Of a stretch of 64,000 bases of DNA, positions 25,435 to 32,631 are shown in pieces. The position numbers and the translations under genes are program-made. Positions within the stretch are counted from its first letter, which is position 1; every line of letters starts with the position of its first letter. Source of the stretch: Bacteroidales bacterium (lineage in GTDB: Bacteria > Bacteroidota > Bacteroidia > Bacteroidales > CG2-30-32-10); NCBI GenBank assembly GCA_035353855.1, contig DAOQAK010000013.1, positions 5,782-69,781 of the forward strand. The letters are read 5' to 3'. Below the pieces are notes generated by a model. The model was not told where the DNA came from. It did no database searches and saw only the letters and a program-made list of their open reading frames with translations.

Positions 25435-26592
25435 ATGGCAAAGTTCCCTGACTTCATACCTTCAAAGCTACCAAGCATAGGTACATCCATTTTTGCTGTA
25501 ATGTCAAATCTTGCCAATGAACATAAGGCAATAAACCTTTCACAGGGTTTTCCTGATTTCGATTGCAGCGAGAAACTAAAAAGTTTAGTTAACCAGTACA
25601 TAAAAAAAGGATATAATCAATATGCTCCTATGCAGGGCATCATGCCTTTGCGCGAAATGATCGCTGAAAAAACAGAGTTTTGTTATTCGGCAACTTATAA
25701 TCCTGACACCGAAATCAATGTTGTTGCCGGCGCTACTGAAGCAATATTTTCAACTATCTCTGCATTTGTGCGCGAAGGTGATGAGGTAATTATTTTTGAA
25801 CCGGCTTACGATAGTTATGTTCCTGCAATTTTGCTTAATGGCGGAACTCCTATTTATGGAAAATTATCAGCTCCCGATTTCCGCATCAACTGGGACGAAA
25901 CACAAAAAATGGTGAATCAGCGTACACGAATGATCATTATCAATTCACCACACAATCCCACAGGAAGCACACTGAGCGCGGAAGATATGAAGCGTCTGGA
26001 AAAAATCACAAAGAATACAAACATTATTATTCTCAGCGACGAAGTTTACGAGCATATTATTTTTGATAAGAAAGAACATCAGAGTGTTTGCCGTTATCCT
26101 AAACTTGCAGAAAGAAGTTTGGTAGTTTGTTCGTTCGGAAAAACATTTCACACTACTGGTTGGAAAATGGGATACTGCCTGGCTCCTGAAAACCTGATGA
26201 CCGAATTTCGCAAAGCGCATCAGTTTGTAGTGTTTGCAGTGAACACGCCTATACAATATGCTGTTGCCGATTTTCTGAAAGACAAAGAAAATTATATTCA
26301 TCTTCATGAATTTTATCAGAGGAAAAGAGATTATTTCAATAATGCTTTGAAGTCGTCGCGGTTTAAGATCACACCTTCTGCCGGAACATATTTCCAGTTG
26401 CTCGATTACAGCGCTATTTCTGATGAAAAGGAAGAAGTATTTGCAATCCGCCTGACGAAAGAATACAAGATAGCTTCAATTCCTGTTTCGGTATTCTATC
26501 ATAAGAAAAATGAAAATAAGGTTTTGCGTTTCTGCTTTGCAAAAGGCGAAGAAACCATGGATAAAGCTGCGGAGATATTATGCAAGATTTAA
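25435..26592 (+). CDS. ybdL: Methionine/glutamine aminotransferase (YbdL-like, PLP class I)
   Basis: 385 residues, class I/II PLP aminotransferase of the YbdL/kynurenine aminotransferase type. Visible sites are NLSQGFPDF, AGATEAIFSTI, SPHNPTG (174-177), SDEVYEHI with the PLP-contacting Asp, the Schiff-base lysine in CSFGKTFHTTGW (Lys236), and the carboxylate-binding Arg near VLRFCFAKGE. The enzyme likely transaminates methionine/glutamine-type amino acids with 2-oxo acids. Its stop overlaps the start of the next gene by 13 bases. That neighbour is an omega-amidase, so the pair matches the glutamine transaminase-omega-amidase (methionine salvage) pathway. A TATTTTTG box at 25403-25410 is a likely -7 element. 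Confidence 0.9.
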   Translation: MAKFPDFIPSKLPSIGTSIFAVMSNLANEHKAINLSQGFPDFDCSEKLKSLVNQYIKKGYNQYAPMQGIMPLREMIAEKTEFCYSATYNPDTEINVVAGATEAIFSTISAFVREGDEVIIFEPAYDSYVPAILLNGGTPIYGKLSAPDFRINWDETQKMVNQRTRMIIINSPHNPTGSTLSAEDMKRLEKITKNTNIIILSDEVYEHIIFDKKEHQSVCRYPKLAERSLVVCSFGKTFHTTGWKMGYCLAPENLMTEFRKAHQFVVFAVNTPIQYAVADFLKDKENYIHLHEFYQRKRDYFNNALKSSRFKITPSAGTYFQLLDYSAISDEKEEVFAIRLTKEYKIASIPVSVFYHKKNENKVLRFCFAKGEETMDKAAEILCKI

Positions 26593-27377
26593 ATGTTGCG
26601 ATAGTTCAAACCGACCTGGTTTGGGAAAATGCCGATGCTAACCTTGAGCAAATCGGTAAGAAATTAGATGAAATAAAAAATCCTGTTGACCTTATTGTTC
26701 TTCCAGAAATGTTTAATACGGCTTTCTCGATGAAACCTTTGGTATGTGCCGAAATGCCTGAAGGCAGATCATTTCAGTGGATGAAAGAAAAAGCGAAAGA
26801 AAAAAATTGTGTGCTTACAGGAAGCATGCTCATTAATGATGGCGGAAAATTTTTCAATCGTCTATTTTGGATGATGCCTAATGGGACATACCAATGCTAT
26901 GATAAAAAACATTTATTTCGTTTTTCGGGTGAAAATAATGTGTTTTCTGCAGGCAGAAAAAAAATTACTCCTTCATTGAATGGCTGGAATATACGACCAC
27001 TGATATGTTATGATTTGCGTTTTCCTATTTGGAGTATGAATACTTTTTCAAATGGGAAATTTGAATACGATTGTATAGTGTATGTTGCCAACTGGGCTGA
27101 ATCGAGAAAACATCCGTGGATATCATTGTTGATTGCACGTGCTATCGAAAACCAGGTTTATGTTATTGCAGTTAATCGTGTTGGTATTGATGGAAAAGGA
27201 ACTACATTTTCAGGCGACTCAATGATCATCGATCCTAAAGGAAATATCATAAAACAAATCCCTTCACATAAAGAAACCATTGAAATTGCTACACTTTTAT
27301 ATTCTGAATTGCAATCCTGCCGCGAACATTTCACGGTTGCATTGGATTGGGACAGGTTTAAGGTGGAAGATATGTAA
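26580..27377 (+). CDS. yafV: Nitrilase-superfamily omega-amidase (YafV/Nit2-like)
   Basis: 265 residues. The nitrilase catalytic triad is present: Glu43 in LPEMFN, Lys109 in YDKKHLF and Cys143 in LICYDLRFP. Family members of this length with the GENNVFSAG and DCIVYVANWAESR segments hydrolyse 2-oxoglutaramate or 2-oxosuccinamate, removing the toxic amide product of glutamine transaminases such as the upstream partner. Cytosolic. Its last codons (VALDWDRFKVEDM) are partly duplicated 2.4 kb downstream at 29763-29802, next to a copy of the ispG start. Confidence 0.9.
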   Translation: MQDLNVAIVQTDLVWENADANLEQIGKKLDEIKNPVDLIVLPEMFNTAFSMKPLVCAEMPEGRSFQWMKEKAKEKNCVLTGSMLINDGGKFFNRLFWMMPNGTYQCYDKKHLFRFSGENNVFSAGRKKITPSLNGWNIRPLICYDLRFPIWSMNTFSNGKFEYDCIVYVANWAESRKHPWISLLIARAIENQVYVIAVNRVGIDGKGTTFSGDSMIIDPKGNIIKQIPSHKETIEIATLLYSELQSCREHFTVALDWDRFKVEDM

Positions 27378-27413
27378 TGAGTATCTTGTTGTCTAAATAA
27401 ATAATCAAAAATA

Positions 27414-27464
27414 ACCTAAAAGGTAAAATAATATTTGCATATTTACTTTTTAGGTGTATATTTG
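27414..27464 (+). promoter_or_regulatory. Promoter with overlapping inverted-repeat operator for higB-higA
   Basis: Inverted repeat acctaaaaggtaaa (27414-27427) and tttactttttaggt (27442-27455), 13 of 14 paired. A -7 box TATATTTG lies at 27457-27464 and a TTTG -33 candidate at 27434-27437, about 19 bases apart. The operator arms flank and cover the -33 element. This fits autorepression by the HTH antitoxin. Confidence 0.65.
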
Positions 27465-27481
27465 CAAAACATTTCACTGCT

Positions 27482-27793
27482 TTGGATGTCATTATAAATG
27501 ATAAAGAATTAGAAAAACTATACACTTCTGGTAATTCAAAAAAATTAAAATTACCGGAACAAGTAATTGAAAAGTTTTTTTCTACAATACAAAAAATTGA
27601 AGCATCAATTGCTATTTATGATTTGTGGGCTGATAAAGGATTAAGATTTGAAAAACTTCGTGGCTTTGAAAACCGATACTCTATGAGGCTTTCTAGTAAA
27701 TATAGACTTGAAATGGAAGTGGAATGGAAAGATGATAAACAAACAATAGGAAGATTCTACCTGCTTACAATATCAAATCACTACAGTGTGTAA
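27482..27793 (+). CDS. higB: HigB-like RelE/ParE-superfamily toxin
   Basis: 103 residues, the size of HigB/RelE-fold mRNA interferases. The C-terminal strand set is typical: LRFEKLRGFENRYSMRLSSK, YRLEMEVEW and IGRFYLLTISNHY, with the basic and His residues near the end where catalytic residues lie in this fold. The start is taken as TTG at 27482; no in-frame ATG exists upstream or close downstream. The gene lies 18 bases after a good -7 box, so the leader is very short. It overlaps a possible GTG start of the antitoxin gene. The order toxin-first is the HigB-HigA arrangement. Confidence 0.8.
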   Translation: MDVIINDKELEKLYTSGNSKKLKLPEQVIEKFFSTIQKIEASIAIYDLWADKGLRFEKLRGFENRYSMRLSSKYRLEMEVEWKDDKQTIGRFYLLTISNHYSV

Positions 27794-27806
27794 AAATCGA
27801 AACAAC

Positions 27807-28925
27807 ATGGTACTAACAAGTGAATTAAAAGCAGCCAAAAAATTTGGTCCTGGATATTTTATTCGTGAACAAATGGAAATGCGTGAATGGACACAAGTTG
27901 ATCTTGCAGAAGTGTTAGGAATTACAGTTAAACATTTGAATAAAATTTTGCAAGAAAATCAACCGCTGACTTTGGATATGGCTCGAGTTTTAGGAGAAGT
28001 ATTTAATACAACAGCACAATATTGGATAAACATTGACACAGGATATAGATTATGGCTTACGCAGGAAAAAACTGAAATAGAAATTGAAGCCGACATTAAA
28101 GGATTAATCTATGAACGGATGCCAATAAAGGATATGCTTTCAAAAAAATGGTTAAAACCTTTTAAATTGGCTGTTGAATTAGAAAAGCAAATACTGGCGT
28201 TTTGGAATTGGGAAAAATTGGATTTTTCAATTCTTGATAAACATTATTTGCCTTGTCTTATGCGTAAATCTGAGGCATATAATCAATTTAATGCTTCCTA
28301 TGCTATAACTTGGTATCGAAAAGCAATTATCGAGGCAGAGAAATTTCCGCATCTTCCATATAATAGGAAAAATTTAGAGAAACTTTATAATAGTATGCAT
28401 ACATATACTATTACTGAAAAAGGCATTAATCAATTTATTAAAGAACTGGCAGACATTGGTGTAATTTTCTTTGTATTACCTCATTTGCAAAAAACATATT
28501 TAGATGGTGCTGCTTTTTATTCTGGGAAAAACCCTGTAATTATATACACTGGGCGGTATAAGCGAATTGATAATTACTGGTTTACTATCGCACATGAAAT
28601 TGCTCATGTATTAAATCATTTAAATGAGAAAACACCTTTTGTTTTAGATAATCTAAAAGATGGCGATATTAATAATATGGAATCCGAAGCAAATAAAATT
28701 GCATCCGAAAAATTAAAACATACAGAAATACTTAAATATCTTCAACCTTATTTAGGCTATCTGACTACAAGCAAAGTTGAGGAATGTGCAGCAGAGCATA
28801 ATATACACCCATCTATTATCATTGGCAAGTTAGCATACGAAAAGAAAATATCATATAGCAATCAATCGTTATACAATGAAAATGTATTACAATACATCCA
28901 AAAACAATATCAGATTAGTATTTAG
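27807..28925 (+). CDS. higA: HigA-type antitoxin fused to ImmA/IrrE metallopeptidase domain
   Basis: 372 residues from the ATG at 27807; a GTG at 27786 would add seven residues and overlap higB. About 10-75 is an XRE/HigA-type helix-turn-helix (MREWTQVDLAEVLGITVKHL) with the HigA-typical QPLTLDMARVLGEVF and YWINIDTGYR. From about 85 it continues as an ImmA/IrrE-like domain, with the zinc motif HEIAH in FTIAHEIAHVLNH (263-267) and a later acidic segment (MESEANKIASEKL), as in M78 peptidases. Fusion of a DNA-binding antitoxin with such a protease-like domain suggests a self-cleaving or phage-sensing switch. That is an inference. Its stop shares one base with the next start. Confidence 0.85.
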   Translation: MVLTSELKAAKKFGPGYFIREQMEMREWTQVDLAEVLGITVKHLNKILQENQPLTLDMARVLGEVFNTTAQYWINIDTGYRLWLTQEKTEIEIEADIKGLIYERMPIKDMLSKKWLKPFKLAVELEKQILAFWNWEKLDFSILDKHYLPCLMRKSEAYNQFNASYAITWYRKAIIEAEKFPHLPYNRKNLEKLYNSMHTYTITEKGINQFIKELADIGVIFFVLPHLQKTYLDGAAFYSGKNPVIIYTGRYKRIDNYWFTIAHEIAHVLNHLNEKTPFVLDNLKDGDINNMESEANKIASEKLKHTEILKYLQPYLGYLTTSKVEECAAEHNIHPSIIIGKLAYEKKISYSNQSLYNENVLQYIQKQYQISI

Positions 28926-29650
28926 TGGCTCAAACAAAAATAGAATGGACTGAAATGACATGGAATCCTGTTACGGGCTGTGATAAGATTTCATCGGGAT
29001 GCATGCATTGTTATGCTGAAGTGATGGCGCGAAGGTTGCAAGCAATGGGACAGGATAAATACAAAGATGGATTTAAACTTACGTTACATCCTGATGCTTT
29101 GCATGAGCCTTATAAATGGAAAAAATCGAAAGTTGTTTTTGTAAACTCTATGGGAGATTTATTTCATAAAGATGTTCCTATAGAATACATAAAAAAAGTT
29201 TTTCGAGTAATGAAAGAAAATCCGCAACATGTTTTTCAGGTGTTGACTAAACGGGCAGATGTATTGCGTTATTACGACAGTGAAGACTGGCTGGAATGGA
29301 CTCATAATATCTGGATGGGCGTTACAGTTGAAAATACAAGTGTTGTTAAACGTATTGATTTGATAAGAGCAACAAAAGCAAAAGTAAAATTTTTAAGTTG
29401 TGAGCCATTGATAAGTGCATTACCAAATCTTAATCTAACAGGAATTGATTGGCTAATTGCTGGAGGTGAAAGTGGACGTACTCCTCGTCCGATGAAAAAA
29501 GAATGGGTTGAAGATTTGCAAAATCAATGTCAGAAAGCGGATGTTGCATTCTTCTTTAAACAATGGGGTGGAACAAATAAAAAGAAAGCAGGAAGTGCGC
29601 TCAATGGAAAATTATATAAAGAAGTTCCACAGGTTGAATTTGCGTTTTAA
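28925..29650 (+). CDS. Phage Gp37/Gp68-family (DUF5131) protein
   Basis: 241 residues; the GTG start at 28925 overlaps the higA stop by one base. It matches the Gp37/Gp68 family: IEWTEMTWNPVTGCDKISSG followed by CMHCYAE (Cys19, Cys26, Cys29, a Cx6CxxC cluster), then VNSMGDLFHKDVP, FQVLTKRAD, NIWMGVTVEN, LSCEPLI, DWLIAGGESG and FFKQWGG. The family has a radical-SAM-like architecture, with cysteines suited to an iron-sulfur cluster, but the reaction is not established. Homologues occur in phages and mobile islands, often next to three-Cys-motif partner (tcmP) genes; none is seen here. The tight overlap makes it part of the higB-higA transcript. Confidence 0.85.
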   Translation: MAQTKIEWTEMTWNPVTGCDKISSGCMHCYAEVMARRLQAMGQDKYKDGFKLTLHPDALHEPYKWKKSKVVFVNSMGDLFHKDVPIEYIKKVFRVMKENPQHVFQVLTKRADVLRYYDSEDWLEWTHNIWMGVTVENTSVVKRIDLIRATKAKVKFLSCEPLISALPNLNLTGIDWLIAGGESGRTPRPMKKEWVEDLQNQCQKADVAFFFKQWGGTNKKKAGSALNGKLYKEVPQVEFAF

Positions 29651-29671
29651 CTTTCCCTTCATTTTAATTTC

Positions 29672-29766
29672 AATTACAAATATTGTAACAGTCTTACCAA
29701 TTTTCGCGTTTTAAAACACGTGTGATAAATATTGGCAAGGTGCCGCTGGGTGGTCATTTCCCGGTT
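29672..29766 (+). pseudogene. Divergent 5' fragment of ispG
   Basis: Aligns with 32641-32735 (codons 4-35 of ispG). In the fragment the codons give NYKYCNSLTN, then after one missing T, SRFKTRVINIGKVPLGGHFP. Most of the roughly 14 differing codons differ only at the third base, while the protein is nearly unchanged. This copy therefore diverged as a working gene before being truncated. There is no usable start and the frame is broken. Confidence 0.85.
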
Positions 29767-29802
29767 GCATTGGATTGGGACAGGTTTAAGATAGAAGATT
29801 AA
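29763..29802 (+). pseudogene. 3' fragment of the omega-amidase gene
   Basis: Matches the last codons of the gene at 26580-27377 (VALDWDRFK, then IED and a stop; resident VEDM). It is nearly identical at DNA level over 27335-27365. It is fused to the ispG fragment at a shared CGGT. The order (ispG start, then nitrilase end) is the reverse of the gene order, as at a tandem-duplication or circle-integration joint. Confidence 0.85.
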
Positions 29803-29807
29803 AAATT

Positions 29808-32471
29808 TTATATGGTATCTTCGTTTGGAAGAGGAAGTTTTTCTTTGTTACAGATTTCCTGTAGTCTTCCAATTGACCATTCCGATTTATATTCATAAAA
29901 ATATCCGAAAGGTTTTTTTAAAAGATCAATTAAATATAATGTTTCCGAATCAATATCGCAGCTATTATTTTTTTTCAGAGAATCCCATTCTTTAAAAAAA
30001 AGTTTTAATGTCATAAAAACAGTAGGCTCAATATGTGAAAGATTCACATTACTTATTCCTTCGTTAAGTATTTCTTTTCTTGCCCTGTTGATATGTCTTT
30101 CGCCGAGATCATTCAACACCTGTAAATATTTTTCAAACAGGATATATTCATTAAGCAGAAAAATGATTTCATCATCATCCATTTTCTTCCAGAATTCAAC
30201 AGGGTGCTGAATACAAATAAATCGTCCCAACATGAATGAACCCGCTGTATATCCTTTAATTCCCTGGATTTTACATATTTTTATAATTTTTTTAAAAAAA
30301 ACTACTTTCCTGTCAATAGTAAAAAGCTCGTAAATCATGTGCTGGTCCTGATGTGCGCCTAATTCACTTTTTAAAATTTGTTCAATATAAAGGTTTATGT
30401 TTGAGTCAAACCAGTTGTTTGCAAGGTTTTTTGCTTTTTCATTATTTTTCTGAAGGTCGTTACGTACAATTTTAATAAGATCATTCAGCGATTCAATTTC
30501 GCCATAATCAAGCGACTTGATAATGGTCTGATATTTTTTATATGCTTCTTTCATATTGAAAAAAACTTTTTCTTCTTTTTCTATAAGATCAAGTTTCTTT
30601 CCTTCGAGGTATTTCTGAAAACGTGCAGGAGCATAACTTGCTTTCCCGATATAAATATTACGGTACTTGCTTGACAATGTGATCCAGTCGCCCTCATTAA
30701 TTTTTTGCCCGTCTTTATTTATTAATGCGGAACTTAAAAGTTTTACCTGGTATTTATTTAAATTAATAAATGCAGGAACGCCATAACCCAGGCATGATGT
30801 AACAACATGAACAGCAGCAGGCGTAAGACTTATAATAGCATCCAGTTCTTTTAAAAAAATGGTATCAGAGGGGACAAAGGTTTCTTTGCATAAACAAACT
30901 TTCTCTCCTTTTCCTTTTGCTTTCATTGCTTCTGAAGCAGAAAAAAATATTCTGGCAGTAACTGCCGAACGCGGTAATACCGAGATCCCTTTACAGAAGT
31001 TTGTCATTTTTGGAAATGATTTATCATCTATTCGTTCGGAGAATATTTGTTTCAAATGATATGGCTGAATAAGATTTATCACTCTTTCACCTGATATAAC
31101 ACCATGCTCGTACATATCGATAGAAGACAAAAGAGTAGATCGACCGGTAAGCTCGGAAGGATTTAATTGCAAGATAGCAAAAAGATAAGTGTCTTTATAT
31201 GTTTCTGCTGCAAACTCAATAGTTACGGGCGATTCAAGTGATGCTTCCAGCTTTGATAAGCAGGGAACAAAATGATATACTGCCGGAAAGGTATTTTTTA
31301 TTTCTTCTCTGTCAACAAATTCTGTGTCTGTCCTGTCAATATTCCCGGTCATTATATCATCACCAAACATATTTCTTACACTTTCGATCTGCATTCCCAG
31401 TCCGGTGCGGGAATGGCGGGAATATAGAACACCGGGATAAGACTCGTCGTTACGCACTGTCCATACCATTTTTTGCATTATAATGGAAGGATATGAAATA
31501 TCACCTTTTCTAAGAGTATATATGATGTCCTGATTTTTTAGAAAAAAATCATTTATGGTGTTTACAAAAAATGAGACCTGGAGGTAAGGATCCTTTAGTA
31601 TTTCTTTATTTTTCTGGCTTATTTCTTCTACTAATGCATTTATTTTTTTATCAATATCGGTGATCGAGAAATAGGAAGTTATCGGGTTACAAAATTCCAT
31701 GGAAGTATTTTGCGGAAATAAAGTTTTGTAGATGGTTTGTAAATTATTAATACATATTTTTCCTGCAACCACTACTCCATATTTTGTTTTCAGTGCATTG
31801 TAAACCGTTTCGTTAATACCTACATTCAAATATGTGGGCAAAAATCCGGGAATATAAAATGATGTTGCTGAGCGCATGGCAAAAATCAAGGGATTTACTT
31901 TATCGCCCAGTTTTGAACCGGTCATTTTTTCAAGGTTTTCAATTGCATTTATTATGTGTTTATTTCTTTCCTGTTCGCTTAAGAAAAATGTTTTTGAAGT
32001 AAGAACACAAAAATCGGGTACAGGAAATAATCGTTGTATCAAATCCAATAAAATAGAACCTTTTTGACTGATCTCGTCCTCGCCATATTTCTTGAATGTT
32101 GATGAGGGAACTACAAAATCATTTTCTACGAAAGAAATATTTTTTAATTGTTCTTGTTTTTGAGATTTATATTTTTTGATTGACTGTTCAATAATTTTAA
32201 TTGATCCAGGTATTCCTTCATTTAAATTTAACAAATGTTGCAGGTATATTTTCCCTTGTTCTTTATCAGTATCGCATAAGTAAGGGATATCAAAAAAATG
32301 CGCTTTAATGATTTTAGGCTGTGAATGGGGAGCTTCTATATATTCGATTTCCGGTTGCTGATAATTATTCAGTAAATTGAAATCAGGATGGTCTTCAATA
32401 AAATACCTAAGCGTGTTATAATTTAAATAATTAGCTTTTACATTATAATCATATATTTTTGTACTATTCAT
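29808..32471 (-). CDS. PPDK/PEP-synthase-like protein lacking the PEP-binding barrel
   Basis: 887 residues. After about 140 unrecognised residues comes a PPDK/PpsA-type ATP-grasp region: FPVPDFCVLTSKTFF, LIFAMRSATSFYIPGF with the usual 'RSG...PG' pattern changed to RSA, then IIMQKMVW and SYPGVLYSRHSRTG. A phosphohistidine-swivel-like segment follows at about 545-575 (TPAAVHVVTSCLGYGVPAF). His555 aligns with the catalytic His of TSHAAVVAR, although the surrounding motif is degenerate. The last 270 residues look helical and do not resemble the PEP/pyruvate TIM barrel. It may be a phosphotransferase using another acceptor, or a regulatory protein. Divergent from ispG. Confidence 0.65.
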   Translation of the reverse strand: MNSTKIYDYNVKANYLNYNTLRYFIEDHPDFNLLNNYQQPEIEYIEAPHSQPKIIKAHFFDIPYLCDTDKEQGKIYLQHLLNLNEGIPGSIKIIEQSIKKYKSQKQEQLKNISFVENDFVVPSSTFKKYGEDEISQKGSILLDLIQRLFPVPDFCVLTSKTFFLSEQERNKHIINAIENLEKMTGSKLGDKVNPLIFAMRSATSFYIPGFLPTYLNVGINETVYNALKTKYGVVVAGKICINNLQTIYKTLFPQNTSMEFCNPITSYFSITDIDKKINALVEEISQKNKEILKDPYLQVSFFVNTINDFFLKNQDIIYTLRKGDISYPSIIMQKMVWTVRNDESYPGVLYSRHSRTGLGMQIESVRNMFGDDIMTGNIDRTDTEFVDREEIKNTFPAVYHFVPCLSKLEASLESPVTIEFAAETYKDTYLFAILQLNPSELTGRSTLLSSIDMYEHGVISGERVINLIQPYHLKQIFSERIDDKSFPKMTNFCKGISVLPRSAVTARIFFSASEAMKAKGKGEKVCLCKETFVPSDTIFLKELDAIISLTPAAVHVVTSCLGYGVPAFINLNKYQVKLLSSALINKDGQKINEGDWITLSSKYRNIYIGKASYAPARFQKYLEGKKLDLIEKEEKVFFNMKEAYKKYQTIIKSLDYGEIESLNDLIKIVRNDLQKNNEKAKNLANNWFDSNINLYIEQILKSELGAHQDQHMIYELFTIDRKVVFFKKIIKICKIQGIKGYTAGSFMLGRFICIQHPVEFWKKMDDDEIIFLLNEYILFEKYLQVLNDLGERHINRARKEILNEGISNVNLSHIEPTVFMTLKLFFKEWDSLKKNNSCDIDSETLYLIDLLKKPFGYFYEYKSEWSIGRLQEICNKEKLPLPNEDTI

Positions 32472-32600
32472 TTGATTTAAATGATTAAATCATTCCTTCA
32501 AAGTTAAATCAATTTTATTATTTAAACAGCGATTAACCAAGTTTATTTTTAAAAGTTACATAAATTAATATGTTCCGGTTATAGATAGAAATGTTTTGCT

Positions 32601-32608
32601 TAAATTTG
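32601..32608 (+). promoter_or_regulatory. Putative -7 promoter box for ispG
   Basis: TAAATTTG matches TAnnTTTG, 23 bases before the TTG start. No clear -33. A minus-strand counterpart (TAACTTTG) at 32499-32506 could serve the PPDK-like gene. Confidence 0.45.
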
Positions 32609-32631
32609 TTCTTCTGTAAAAGCAATAAAAT

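Noticed and set aside
29651..29807. Treating the ispG/nitrilase match as chance similarity
   Set aside because: The ispG match extends over about 95 bases with codon-structured differences, and the nitrilase match is nearly identical over about 30 bases, meeting at a shared CGGT.
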